From contig MU839257.1 in the NCBI GenBank assembly GCA_030685235.1, positions 1 through 64,000 on the forward strand: a DNA stretch of 64,000 nt, read 5' to 3'. The DNA comes from Copromyces sp. CBS 386.78. Lineage: Eukaryota; Ascomycota; Sordariomycetes; Sordariales; Sordariaceae. Below, piece after piece: positions 15,150 through 26,843 of this stretch; within the stretch, counting starts at the first letter, position 1, and each line of letters starts with the position of its first letter. The position numbers and the translations under genes were made by a program. A model generated the notes under the pieces. It had not been told where the DNA came from. It worked only from the letters and a program-made list of their open reading frames with translations, and made no database searches.

Positions 15150-15650
15150 TGAAATGGAGCAAAACCACACCAACAAAGGAACGGGGCCACACCACACAAA
15201 CTTGCATGGCGAGGAGCAGATCCAGAGCTGATGATCTTGTCCGTAGAACTGGATGGAGTTGTCAAATCACAGCCATAAAACCACCATAGGAAAGACAGAA
15301 GGTGAAGCAGAGCTTCACCTCTATACTTTTCTCAAGATAGTAAGGTGCGGATCTGAAGGTCGGTGTCAAAGAAGATAGAAGGTGATTCACGAATGCGATC
15401 AAAGATTTCAAAAAGGAGTATTGCAAAGATCTCAAGAATGTTGGTGCTCAATTTGTTGTTCTCTCTTGCTTGGTTGTCTACGGTTTGAAAGGGGATGCTA
15501 TCCTTCTTATGCTTTTCCATCTTCAACCCTATTCAGCCCTAGAGCAAATCCGCTCCTCAGTGTCCCAGCTCCACAAGTATCTCAACATCTATTCTGACAA
15601 AACGCCCCAACTCAATATTTATTATTTAAGGCGAAGAATTCCCTTCTTAT
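15150..15650. other. Non-RIPed island between mutated elements
   Basis: About 500 bp of ordinary composition between the LINE and the next AT-rich stretch. On the plus strand a frame across about 15,390-15,658 reads a Leu-rich peptide with GLKGDAILLMLFHLQP, which looks like a fragment of a host protein. No start or domain could be assigned. It escaped RIP probably because it was single-copy when the flanks were mutated. Confidence 0.45.
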
Positions 15651-15659
15651 TTAAGTAAG

Positions 15660-17800
15660 GACGGAAGTTATAAATTTTTAGTTTTTTTTCTTTTAGAAGA
15701 AGGTTCCGGATATTATAACGCTAATTTATTTTTACAGTATAAGTAAAGAAATTTTTATATATATTATCCTAGACTATTTATAAATAATTAATTATTAAAT
15801 AATAGTAACCGATTGGTTGTAAACGAAAGAAAAATTCTAAATTTATTTAAATAACGGAATTTAAATTAAGAGAATCCTTTTATAAATATTATAATTTAAT
15901 AGGTTGAATGAATATTATTTAGTAATCGAATTAGAAGGAGAGTAGTACAATAAATTTATACGGTATTTATAAATACATTCGATTATAATGTTAGAATAAG
16001 AGAATATAGGAGAGATAGGAGGGGGAAGAATTAGATTATACTAATTACAATAATTATTTAATTACGAAAATAGTATTAAAATAATTAATTAACGTTCTTT
16101 ACGGGTAAGGAATTTGCGGAATATATTAAATATTAATTTTTAATTTTTAATAACTTTATAGCGCTATTAAATTTAATTTTCAATAATTAAAGGGGGATTA
16201 GTAGGGCTATTAATTATTATTAGGGAATTAATATTAATATTTCTTCTATTAAAGCCGAAAATAAAAATAGTAAAATAGTTAATTAAAAATATTTTATAAT
16301 ATTCTTTATACTAATAATTTTCGACCTTTATATTTTAATAACAAAGAAGGATATTAGGGTCGTACGGGAGATTATCCGTAATTAGGTATTTATATACGTT
16401 TTTAAAGAAGTCGATATAAGCGTTATAGAAATAACGAATTAAAGGATTAATATTATTTTAAGAGCGGGATAAAATAATAATTATAATTTAAACGGCGTTA
16501 TATTTATTATAATAATTTAATAGAATATTTAATATATATTTTATATTAGTAATAGGATAAGTAGTATTCTACTTACTAGCGTTTCGAAGAATATTAGAAA
16601 AGAAAACGAAAAGAAAATTACGGGAGGAAATTTATTTTTAATATTAATATAATAAATATATTCCGCGAGGAATATACGGAATGTAATTATATTAAGGGAT
16701 AGAATATTATAAATATAATTAGTAAATTTTAAATTATAATAGAAGTAAAGAATATAATAAATAATACTAATTAATATAATTAATAAAGAGAAGGGGAGGT
16801 AAGTATAAGGATAAAAAGGATTTACCGGTTGGGAGGAAGGTTAAAGGCGGAGTTAGAAGTTAATATTTGAATAAGGGTTTAGAATTTAAGCGTTAAAGAA
16901 GAAGGGGGCGTAAGGGAACGGGCGAATTTAAGGAATAGAAAGTTTATTATACGGACGAAATCGATATTATATTTAATAATATTATATTTAATATAAATTA
17001 CGAAATTTAGGGGGTTAAATATATAGCCGAAAGGATAGTCGGGAATATAGTTAATAAAAGAGGACGTTATTTTAAAAATTGGTTAAATAGGGAAAAAGGG
17101 AAAGTTTAAAAAATAGTGGCGGGGAAGAATTTTTATATAGAAGGAAAGGAGGGGCCTTTACGTTTATATAAATTTTAGTAAAATCGTAAGAATTTAAAAG
17201 ATAATAACGAAGTGGGAGTAAAGGTAAACGATAGGAAAGAGACGATTATTATAGGCGGCTTAGGAAGAAGGAGCGGTGTACGAGAATAGTATTTCGATTA
17301 TTTTAGTATTGGATCGAAGGCGGTAGAAGGGAAGTAGTTTATTTATTAAAACGGTAGGTAAGTACTATTATAAATAGAATTGAGATAGAGTAGGCGCGAT
17401 TTATTCGCGATTGAAAGGAGCTGGCGGTTTTTATCCGACGGCGCTTATTGCCGTACGGTTTCTTCTAGAGAACTAGGAGAAGTACCCTATGCTAATAAGG
17501 CGCTATAGATAAGTAGTATAGGGAATAAGACTATTATTATTATTATTATAATATTATAAATTGAATAATAAGATAATTAATAGATTATTAAATTTAAAAT
17601 TATAGGGTCGTTTAGAAGGGGTAGACTTATAATTCTTCTATTATTTTACTCGTTATTATATTCGTTATTGCCTTTTTTTATTGTATAAATCTTTCCGGTC
17701 GTTTTTGTTGTGTAATGGTGTTGATACGGTTAATAGAAGTATATAATTTCGGGTATTTCGGAGCCCGGAAAAATGTATATTCCGGTGTAAAACATATAAA
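15660..17800. repeat. RIP-mutated remnant at right edge of block
   Basis: AT-rich, stop-riddled DNA without a readable transposase or RT motif. A less mutated, GC-richer patch at about 17,380-17,500 may be an element end or leader. The block stops abruptly just before the truncated ORF at 17,912. Confidence 0.45.
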
Positions 17801-17911
17801 ACAAACCAAATCAACATGAGAAATAAAATAAAAGGTCGGTTTTTACCTAAAACAAAATAAAACGGTCAAAAAAGATTTTTGTTTTGGTTTGAATCGATCG
17901 CTGCCGGTGTC

Positions 17912-18370
17912 ATGTACGGAGGGGAGCCGGGAATGCACATGGATCGGTGGACGCATTGGTACGCCACGTTCCGTGCCATCATCGAAAACTGCAGCAAGCT
18001 GGAGGAAGCAAAGGTGGTTCATTATGCGCAGGTATCGATGACTGCCATGGACCAAGTTATGGGGGTGCCGGTGTCTGATACCGTTGAAACTAACCAGTCA
18101 GATGAAATGAAGGGCGAAACCACTGGCTATCTGACTTTCGAGGACCTCATGGCGGAGGGTACTGCTGGTCTTCGCCCTGGTGATTCCGGTACTTCCGGAT
18201 ATGACGCTGTTGGCGACGTGGCTGAGGGTTTTGATGGCCTCACCCTTGAGGCTACTGTGTACAAAGAAGAGGTTGTTTTAAGCGAAACGACTTATAGCAA
18301 GAAAGTGGACGCGAAGACCGGAGAGGTTGCCAAGGGCAAACAGGTCACCAAGAGCGAATCTTTCGTTTGA
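17912..18370 (+). CDS. Hypothetical protein, probably 5'-truncated
   Basis: A 152-codon frame begins at the first in-frame ATG immediately right of the RIP block; the open frame extends upstream only to a TTG. The sequence has a Trp-rich start (RWTHWYATF), then an acidic Gly/Thr-rich middle and a Lys/Val-rich tail. No signal peptide or membrane helix is seen and I recognise no family. Composition and codon use look like a normal host gene. Its position against the mutated block suggests that the original 5' part was lost to transposon insertion or mutation. It could still be expressed as a short protein or be a gene relic. Confidence 0.45.
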   Translation: MYGGEPGMHMDRWTHWYATFRAIIENCSKLEEAKVVHYAQVSMTAMDQVMGVPVSDTVETNQSDEMKGETTGYLTFEDLMAEGTAGLRPGDSGTSGYDAVGDVAEGFDGLTLEATVYKEEVVLSETTYSKKVDAKTGEVAKGKQVTKSESFV

Positions 18371-18763
18371 CGGATACACGGTGCTACCTTGCCCGTTGTG
18401 AGACCTTCAGAAAGGAGTATGATTCTCCTGAAGTTTCTCGGTTATTGTTTGTATCTTTCCTTTTCCCCCCGGGCTCTGATTCTTCTCATGTGCGGTTCTC
18501 TTCCACAATCTCCTTCTCGGGGTTTGCTTTTCCTTTGTTATGGTCTCAGGTCTTTGAAGCCAAAATCTCCTCTAGGATAGGGCAGTTATCCAAGCAGATA
18601 GCAGTCTCTTTTCCTAGGTTGGTACACGGTACGTCCAGTCATCAACAAAATGGATTTCTTTGCTTTATCCAATAACCAGATTTCAGTCATTCATCCGTGA
18701 TCGTAAGCAGAACAATTCACTCGTCACCAAAAAAACCACCCCATATATCCTCAACCACGACTC
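18371..18763. other. Intergenic, no gene seen
   Basis: The 3' flanks of the truncated ORF and the convergent phospholipase D-like gene. CT-rich, with only short frames. Nothing else recognised. Confidence 0.5.
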
Positions 18764-21066
18764 TTAAAACCCTCCAGTCCCCTGAACCCTCTTCACTGCG
18801 CCTACCGCCCCCTTAGCCCACCTCTTAATCCTCCCACCTGGATCGACACCAATGATCCCATCCGCCTCTTTCCCCTCCGCATCCAGCCACATCCCTTTCT
18901 CCTTATCCAACGCCCCATAGATCGCCGTGTTCTGATTCCTTCTGATACCCTCCATCCACGTCCCGCAAACCTCCTCGCTATCAATCATCACATTGATTTC
19001 CTGGCTATGAAACCAGCTCTGCGTGTCCTGGTTTCCATTCCCCATGATTCCCACATGCCCATCCACAACCATCAACTTGATATGACAACTCCTCAAGCCC
19101 TTGGACTGCACCAGCGGCCTGGTCTGGTCCTTGCCCACGTACCAGTAATAATGCAGATTCTGCCTAGCTTCAGGAGACAGGGATGAGTATAGTTGATGAG
19201 CAATCATCTCGTTGTGGCCATTCTGGCGAGGCAGCAGTTCGCCTCCGTCGTTGTACCCCAGACATACGTAGCAGGTGACCTGGACGCCGCGGTTGCAAGC
19301 ATCGAGAATGGCGGGGAGCAAGGGAGCAGCGTTTAGCGTTGGCGTCTGGATGAAGACGGAGTGGGTGGCGTTGCGGAGAGCAGAGAGCCAGGCGGCGTTT
19401 TGTGGGTTGGAGACGGAGGAGTGGTTGGGCGAGCCATAGGGAGCACGGTTAACTAAGGCCATGGGCACGGTTTCGGGGGTTTGGTCGGTTTGGTGATGGG
19501 GGAGGAACAGATAAGGTATCGTTTTGTTGTCTGGGTCGTTGACTGGATCAGGGGCAAGCGGATCGGCGGTGAAATTGGGGTTTCGTGTGTGGTTGAGGAG
19601 ACGAGTGACAGCTTGTAGGTGTGTTTCGATAACATTATTGTCAGGATCGAGTTTAGCTGCCAGGGAGGCTTGGATGCGGGCGACTTCGGCCGCTATCGAA
19701 GTATCGTAGTGAGGCTCTTCAATAGTATGCTTCGGAACGTTGGGAATAACCGTCGGATGAGTAGTCGTCCCGGTGGTTGGTGGTTCCTCGGTTACAGCCA
19801 GGCTGTTTCTACTGACTCTCGCTTGTCTCGAAAGATCGACCACCCGCGTCGTTTCCGTCCTATCCTCCCTCCCCGTAGCCCACGCCTCACCAGCCGGCGA
19901 ATTCACACAAGGCATCATTGGCTCCAAATGCTTATGCCAACTAATCATCGCCATATCCCAAAGCGAATCTACCACGGGCCCCTCCAAGTGCGTTGCCATC
20001 TCCAAGTTATCGTTGTCCTGGACATTATTGCTCTGTAACACCGCCATGCGTCGGTCCACAACCATGTACTTGGCGTGAAAAGTGCCCATGATGGGCGTAT
20101 GGAAATTCATCACCTGCATGTCGATGAAGGGGATCTCGTCCGGGTGGGGAAGACCGATTGTGGAAGCGTTGGTGTAGGTTTCTGGTGAGACGATCTGGTG
20201 TCGAGAGAGGAGCTGTTTGGGGGTTCCGCGGTCGTAGAGGATTTTGAGGACTACTTTCTTCCTTTGTGGTGGAGAGCTCGAGGAGAAGGATGCTTCGAAC
20301 TCGGAGGCAAGACGTTTGTTGAGGTCCCTGATGGCGTTGGTCAAGTAGGTTGAGGCAACGCTTGATTGCCAGTAGTTGGTTGCTAGGAAGATTTCGTGCT
20401 CGGCGCGGTAGATCAGGTTGGCCATGTGCCGGGCTATGTCGGGGATGCTGTGTGGTTGATGTTTTGGTTAACACAAACGACCTGGGAAGGGGAGGTGCTA
20501 CATCATCTGGGTTGGTTGTGTTGATGGTTTACTTACACGGAAATTATCGTCAACGGAACAGTACCGCAGGTTCCCAAAAGCGGCGGGCTGACCATACCCC
20601 TGAGGGGCTCATCGTCGAGTGTGCAGAGAGCATCGTGATATATCTGTCACGAAGATCGTCAGCGTCGATCTCCCATTTATCAACCCCACCAAAAGCACAG
20701 GAATCACAGTACCTGCAAAAACAAATAACTTGGTCTCTTCCCTCCCCATTTCCCACACTTCGCTGCCGGGTCGAGATGTTCCTGGGCTGAAGTAGGCGAG
20801 TATGGTGGTGTAGGTGGTGACTTGTAGTAAGTCGAGCCTTGGCCGTTGTCCTCTTCCTCACTGCTGATACTCTGCTCTTCCTCCTCTTCCTCCTCGGTCC
20901 CTGGATGTCTCTTCTTCAAAGCATGCTGGCCGAAAAGTTTGTTCCAGGCATCGCTGGGGGAAAGACTGGGATCCTTGGCGAGGAGAGAAGAGACTGTCTC
21001 AGCGGAGTTGCAGAGGTCGAAGACACGGTCCGAGATGTGATTTGGGAACTTGGACTTGGTCATCAC
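18764..21066 (-). CDS. Phospholipase D-like protein, two HKD motifs
   Basis: Three exons: complement of 20713-21066, 20537-20643 and 18764-20447, 714 residues. Both introns have GT-AG ends and frame is kept across both joins. Exon 2 reads an IYHDALCTLDDEP stretch, typical of these fungal proteins. The first HKD box (HAKYMVVD) is near residue 278 and the second (HIKLMVVD) near 609, with downstream Asn/Gln-rich turns. This matches fungal phosphatidylserine synthase/PLD-superfamily enzymes that cleave or transfer phosphodiester bonds. The N-terminal 110 residues include an acidic Glu-run (about 58-75) and are probably disordered. No signal peptide. The exact substrate cannot be told: phospholipid hydrolysis or transphosphatidylation is likely. 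Confidence 0.85.
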
Positions 21067-22290
21067 GGTGGGTTAGGTAGGTGCAAGTCACCCTTTATCG
21101 TAGTGATATATCGGCCTTTTTGATAAGTTGAGAGGTATGTTGAAGTGATGTATAGCAGTTAGGTATATAGTGATGGTTCAACGTGAACGCGAGGATGAGG
21201 AAGACAGACGCCGAGACAAATATCCTCTACTGGATATGCTAACGTGTCTTCCGGGTGTAGTAGGGAATAGGTTCAAGGAAAAGTGTTGTCACTCAGGGCT
21301 ATGGGCAGGTGTCATGATGACCTCAAAAAGTTACGCTCGGTGCCTTTTCTGGCATGGCATGGGCGCTGCAAGCACCTCCCAACTGCGTGTCTGATACAAG
21401 TTATCTGCAGTGGTAGATGCCTAGATCGAGATGTAGCAGTGACGGTAGCCGAGAGCTGAGAACCTTGTTGGCTCGAGCGCCAAGCATCCTGGTTAAGGAC
21501 GTCCATCGAACTGACCTCGACAACTCGTCCAGCACACATAAATCAAATGAAATAATAACAAAGGGCTCAGGAAGGGTGTGGATACTCATTTCTACGACCT
21601 CTCATTGTTAATAAGCTGCTGTTGTATGGACTGGCTATTCATCTGGAAATTCATGTCATCACTAACACTTTGTGATGACGTCAGCGACTGGGTGGCGAAG
21701 GTGTCGTAGAAATAAACCGAACATGGATTAGTCCAACTTCGCTTTGCTTTGGCTACGAAAGGCCGTTGCAAAACAGCTATAGGGATCACAAAACATGAGA
21801 AATGAATTGGACAGAGCCCAACAAGCATTCTTCCATACGAAAAAAAAGCCTAAATATTGGATTTAAATGCATGAAAAAGACGCTTGGATGTGTAATGTAT
21901 TAACCGTAACATGTTCGGTTTATTTTTACGGGGTGGATGGTGTCGCTCGGGAGTCGGCACTGGTTACGGGGAAGCGAGGAACGACTTTTGTGCACATGAA
22001 ACAATGCAACTCGGAACGGCCGTATTTAGGCATTTGACGTGTTGAAGCCGAGCACAGGGTTCCTTGGTATAGTAGAATTGAAGTGTGCGGAAAACCAGGC
22101 GTTAGAGCAAAACTGCGGACACTGCGCAATGGCTCGACGCCTGGGCCAAGTTAAAATCATGTTCATCCTATCTGCCATTATTCATAACCATCCATAGATC
22201 CCAAAACCATAAATATCCCAAAAACACGCTGTTATCCCCAATGGATCTACGCTATACTATGTTGACCTGATGCCAACTTGAATCGTCCAT
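21067..22290. other. Intergenic, no gene seen
   Basis: The upstream region of the phospholipase D-like gene and the 3' flank of the aminopeptidase. Short frames on both strands have no start context, domain or splice partners. An A-run lies near 21,840. No RNA gene recognised. Confidence 0.5.
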
Positions 22291-23638
22291 TTAAAGATCA
22301 CCGTGCTTAGAGCCCTTCTCCAACTTGGCAAAGTCGGCAAAGGCCAGCTCGTAGGCAAAAGCCAGGGTCATGCGCGCATGCTGGAGCATGTGGTCGAACG
22401 AGAGATACTTGATGAGGTCGTCGGTAGTATGAATGTGGTTGTCCGAGTACTCAAAAGCAGCCTCGATGACGAAGGCAGAGGGATAACCAGCCTTGGACGC
22501 AGAAGCGTGGTCAGAGCAGGCATAGCCGCACTTGGTCTCAACAAAGGGAATATCGCAGTATTCGACGATAACCTTCTTGATGAAATCAGTCAGGTTGGGG
22601 TCGACATAGTCAACGATAACACCGACACTCTCGACCTCGCCGGCCTGAAGAGTGCGGGTTACGAAGCCAGTCATGTCCTGCTGGAGCATGGCCTTGACAT
22701 CGCGATGGGATTTTTCATACGTGGTGAAGATGGCCTGGCTGCCTAGAAGACCGCCCTCCTCGGCGCTGTACCAGTGGAACTCGATGGTGTTCTCGTGGTT
22801 GCCCTTGATGATGTCCTCAGATTGAAGGAAAACACGGAAAGCCTCCAGGATAGTGACGGTACCACTGCCATCGTCATCAGCGCCGGGGGCGGCGAGAATG
22901 GAAGGGAGCCAGAGGTTGATCGAGTCCTGGTGTGCGCCGATAACAACGGTGGCATTGGTCTTGCCGGGAATAGTGGCAATGATGCTGTTCTGACCCCAAG
23001 CGTGCTCGAAGTGGCGGGCAGTAACGGTGTCGTCGGCGCCAGCCTCCTTGATGGTGTCGCGGACCTGCTTAAGAAGCCATTCGCTTGATTGACGTCCGCT
23101 CTCGGACTATTGAGGTTAGCTTATCATGTCGCGAGCAGTGAACTGCCGTGAAACGATGCGACGCGCACATACCTTGTAATACCGGGTGTGGAAAGAGGTG
23201 AAAGTTGTCAAGTGGTCCTCCATCTTGGTCTTGGACAAGTTCTTGAGCAGTGGTTCAAGGTCCTTCTTGTGAGTCGGCTTCTCTGGGAAGACGCTCTTCT
23301 TGTGGGGGCGCTTGTTGAAAGTACCGAGCTCGGCATGGTCGGTGATGTCGAAGAAGCGCTGGCCATTCTATGGACAGAACAGAGTGGTTAGCATCTCGTC
23401 CGATAATTCCCAACCCCAATTAAGGTTGACATACCCGTCTAAGTTCCCACTTCTCGTCCTCTGTAACCCATTTTGTGTTTCCGGGCGAGAGCTCAATGTG
23501 ATACTTCTCGGTCGACTTGGGCTCCTCAGGAATGCCATCGGGGAAGAGCATGACGTGATTCTGCTCCGCCTTCTCGACGAAGCGGGCGCTTGCCGCGGGG
23601 AGCAGCAGCGCAAGAAGCGATGCGTTTGAAATCTTCAT
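22291..23638 (-). CDS. lap1: Secreted leucine aminopeptidase, peptidase family M28
   Basis: Three exons: complement of 23435-23638, 23173-23367 and 22291-23106, 404 residues, with GT-AG introns of 67 and 66 bases. The start gives a clear signal peptide (MKIS then a Leu-rich core, cleavage near residue 19) followed by a propeptide. Co-catalytic zinc ligands of the M28E group are visible: His in GAHQDS (about 192), Asp in [10 protein letters not shown] (about 211), the Glu pair in [10 protein letters not shown] (about 249-250), Asp in the VDYVD region, and His in DNHIHTTDD near the C-terminus. It should remove N-terminal residues, preferably Leu, from peptides outside the cell. Length is usual for fungal LAP1 (about 390-400). 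The gene appears intact. Confidence 0.93.
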
Positions 23639-25187
23639 GGTGACTGTTTGTGGATGTCGCGATGGTGTTTGAGATGGTGTTGGCTTGGTTGATGGATGAA
23701 AGAAGGAGGATATGGCAATGAAAGAGGATAAGTCGCGACGGAATGGGAAAGAGACCTCACCGATGGGACCTGGGGACCAACAAGGTGCCTGTTCCAAGGC
23801 CCTGGAGACTACCTACCTACTGTTCTAGAGTCTAGACTAATGTGTCACTCGTGCCTGCCGCTCGTTGGCTGATAAGGCCCCGATAAGCACTCCGCGCGGG
23901 GAGGGCCACTGAAACCCCTGCTGCCTGGGGCGGTCAGGGCGGATCTGCCCCTGCCGAGACGCTAGTGACGAACCCCGGGCGTGGTTGTGCACTGGTCACT
24001 GCACGCGTGGCTCTCCACAGGCCTGCATCAACTGTGACAAATCGACAAGACTGGCGTGAAGAGCAGTCGAGCCTTCGAAGCCCGTCCAGGAGCTCTTCAG
24101 ATCGACAATTGTCTTCATTCATATGAAGTGTAAGGGTATACCTATAAAATTCTGGATCTTTCACCTTTTACTCTGTGCAGATGATGCACAGGTGAACCAC
24201 AGGTCAAGCTCAACTACAGCACTGCTCATACGCGGGCGGAGTTTGGGGTTGAAAGTGAACCATGGCGAGCATGAGGTGATCACCCTCTTCTCATGGGGCT
24301 GAGGACTATGGTCTCCACCATCGTTGTTTACTTCCTTTGTTTACTTTGGATAGGGGCTATTGTGGCTTCATGACTCGTGAGCATCATGCTGCGGCCCTCA
24401 CCTGGGTCTCTTGAGGTATCTTCAGCCAAATACCCGCCAAATTTGTCACTTGCCATATCAAGAGCTCTTTGGTTGTCATACCATAAAATCCAATGGGATA
24501 AGAGGTAATATTGAGACCATTCCTTACTGATAGATTGGTTGTCTCGGAACCAACTTCGACTGTCGACCGGAACACAAGACCGAGCCGTCAGGATAAGGTT
24601 TCCAGTCTCCGCTTGCCCGCTGTGGCCCCGTAGCATCAACAGCGGCATGACACTACCAATGACTTCATTCATCGCTATAACTGAGCACCTTACGACGCTA
24701 GCTCTCCGTGATAGAGTGGGGTGAAGCGGAGAAGCTGGCGTGGATTTCGGACGACCTAACATGTCCGAGCTCCGAGATGCTCATGAGAGAAAGCTCTTGA
24801 GAAGCTCCCCAAACAAAGAGTGCGGATGACAAAATGATTGCATCCTCGTCGCTCTTTCTCGTTCCATTATTGGGCAGCTCAGCTGGTTCTTTCCTTCTCG
24901 TACAGTAATTGTGGAGCCTCATACAAGTTAGTAGTGTGATTGGGAAGTGCAACCATTACGTGAACCCAAGAAACTGTAGCGACTTGCATGATTGTTAAGC
25001 TGCAACACAAACGGTGACAACTCTCCGGGATCTGTATCTCCCCTCTTTAATTCGGACATTCCAGGTCTTCTCCCGTCTCTTCGTCCAAGTCAAGCCCGAC
25101 CCAAGAGTACACCGAACAACCTACACCACCGATTTACATCACCAACACCAACACCAACAAGTACTCACTCATAGCAAAACCACCACC
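23639..25187. other. Intergenic, divergent promoter region, no gene seen
   Basis: Lies between the divergently transcribed aminopeptidase and DUF1295 genes, so it should hold both promoters. Frames up to 144 codons occur, but none has a conserved motif, plausible introns or consistent codon use. A CAxxxACA-rich leader precedes the downstream ATG (25,100-25,187). Confidence 0.5.
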
Positions 25188-26273
25188 ATGACCTCAGTCG
25201 AGGCTTTCCCACCCTCCATGGGATTGGGATCCGAACACGCCAACGGCAGCAACAAGGCCGCCTCCGCCGATGGCAAGCTTCCCTCCATTGACAAGATTGA
25301 TAGCAAGCCGAATGGCAAACATCCCGCCGAGCCCAATGGCAAGTCCAATATCAGCAGCAGTGAGCCCAATGGCAGCAGCAAGACCAGCAAGAGCTCTAGC
25401 GGCAAGACCGCACCCTTCTCCGCCCTGGGCTCGCGGAACCCCAAAGACCTGATCCAGCGAGGCATCTACAAGTCCAACCCCCTGGGAACCGCCACCTTCA
25501 TCGGCCTGCGCGCTCTCGACCCTTTGCTCCAATACAAGTTCCTGGCCGGCGACTGGGGCACGCGCCTGCTGTCCAAGCTGAGCATCTCGTCCATCCCGCT
25601 GTACGACTACCTAGCCGAGACGACCACCGCGGCGGGGACCAAGTCGTCCATCATCCGCTACCTGCCTCTCCCGCGCTTGTTGCTGCTGCTCATGTCCGCC
25701 GGATCCAGTCTGAAGCAGATCTACTGGCTCCTTGGTATCTCTCGTGAGGAGCTTACCCCCGCCGCGGCGGTGGAGGTGTCGGTGTTTAACACTGTCGTCA
25801 ACACCCTCTGTTCTCTATTGTTGCTGGGAACATCTACTTCGGCTGCGCTCTCCACACCCCGCATCACTTTACCCTTCAGCTTCAACTCTGCCACGGGAAC
25901 ATCCATGTCGCTTCCCTTGCCCATCGCCATCGGCACAATCATGTACGTGACGGGCATGGCGATCGAGACGCTTAGCGAGCGCACGCGCAAGAAGTTCAAG
26001 GACGACGAGGCCAACAAGGGCAAGATCTGCCGCGAGGGACTGTGGAACAAGGCGCGCCATATCAACTATGGCGGGTATACCCTGTGGAGGGCTGGGTATG
26101 CGTTGGCTGCCGGCGGATGGATCCCGGCGCTGGGCGTGGGGGCGTTCCAGATCTGGCACTTTGTTAGCAGGAGCACGGTGTACATGGGTGAGTACATGCA
26201 GAGCCGGTACGGAGAGCAGTGGGAGAAGTATAAGAAGGAGGTGCCGTATCTTTTGATTCCTGGTATCTACTAA
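25188..26273 (+). CDS. DUF1295-family membrane protein (steroid reductase/ICMT-like fold)
   Basis: A single-exon gene of 361 residues. The open frame extends upstream, but the ATG at 25188 is chosen for its CACCATGAC context and because upstream sequence looks like a leader. Residues 1-85 are low complexity (Ser, Lys, Asn, Gly). The rest holds several hydrophobic segments. The C-terminal third has the family signature: a basic loop after METLSER, HINYGGYTLWRAGYAL, then a membrane-edge tail with YGEQWEKYKKEVPYLLIPGIY-like residues. Members resemble steroid 5-alpha reductases and isoprenylcysteine methyltransferases, with NADPH or SAM as cofactor. The specific reaction is unknown. Probable ER membrane location. 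Confidence 0.8.
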   Translation: MTSVEAFPPSMGLGSEHANGSNKAASADGKLPSIDKIDSKPNGKHPAEPNGKSNISSSEPNGSSKTSKSSSGKTAPFSALGSRNPKDLIQRGIYKSNPLGTATFIGLRALDPLLQYKFLAGDWGTRLLSKLSISSIPLYDYLAETTTAAGTKSSIIRYLPLPRLLLLLMSAGSSLKQIYWLLGISREELTPAAAVEVSVFNTVVNTLCSLLLLGTSTSAALSTPRITLPFSFNSATGTSMSLPLPIAIGTIMYVTGMAIETLSERTRKKFKDDEANKGKICREGLWNKARHINYGGYTLWRAGYALAAGGWIPALGVGAFQIWHFVSRSTVYMGEYMQSRYGEQWEKYKKEVPYLLIPGIY

Positions 26274-26843
26274 GAAGAGGTTCGAGGGTTCCGCTGAGGG
26301 GACGAGGAAAAGCCAACGGCTGTGGTTTGAAGGATCGGTCCAGGAAACTTGGGTGGCTATCATGGTGATGCATGGTGGTACGAGTAGTGAGTGAGGTAAG
26401 TAGGTTAATGCTTAAGAGTGGTGGTCCAATCTTGTGTGTTCCTTTGTACCAATGCTGTATTACTATTGGGACTGGCTGTCAGTGTATAATAATACAAGAA
26501 TTTTGACAAAGATATCCAAGTCACGTCTCATTCCCTTGACGTCTGCGTGGGCAGCATGCTATAAGACATAAGGAAGTCAAGTATCTGAAACCGACCAGAG
26601 AAACGGCACCCATGATCCGCTGCCGGTAAGAGAAACCCCGAAAAGAATCCAAGAAATATGTAAATGAAGATAACCACAAATGCATGCCTGTCAAGGAACT
26701 TTTCCCCTTGCTCACGCCTCTGCTTGCCGAGCCGTGTAGGTAGGTAGTAGAAGTGACTTATCGCTCTGTCTTCCGGGGTATCGATTCTGTTAACCAAACA
26801 ACCGCATCTCTTCTTCTTCCTCCTCATGTTTACCGCTGTGGTC
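26274..26843. other. Intergenic between convergent genes
   Basis: The shared 3' flank of the DUF1295 and AFG1-like genes. An AT-richer stretch near 26,440-26,520 could hold polyadenylation signals. No gene seen. Confidence 0.5.

Larger units (their letters stand above)
241..17800. repeat. RIP-mutated AT-rich transposon block
   Basis: About 17.5 kb of extremely AT-rich sequence, dominated by TTA, ATA and TAA words and almost lacking CpA and TpG. Open frames longer than 70 codons are absent, yet conserved retrotransposon motifs can still be read through stop codons. This is the footprint of repeat-induced point mutation (C to T on either strand, preferring CpA), known from Pezizomycotina. Nested elements are listed separately. 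Less mutated patches occur near 6,640-6,790, 7,380-7,740, 9,840-10,140, 15,150-15,650 and 17,380-17,500. The block is expected to be heterochromatic. Confidence 0.9.
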
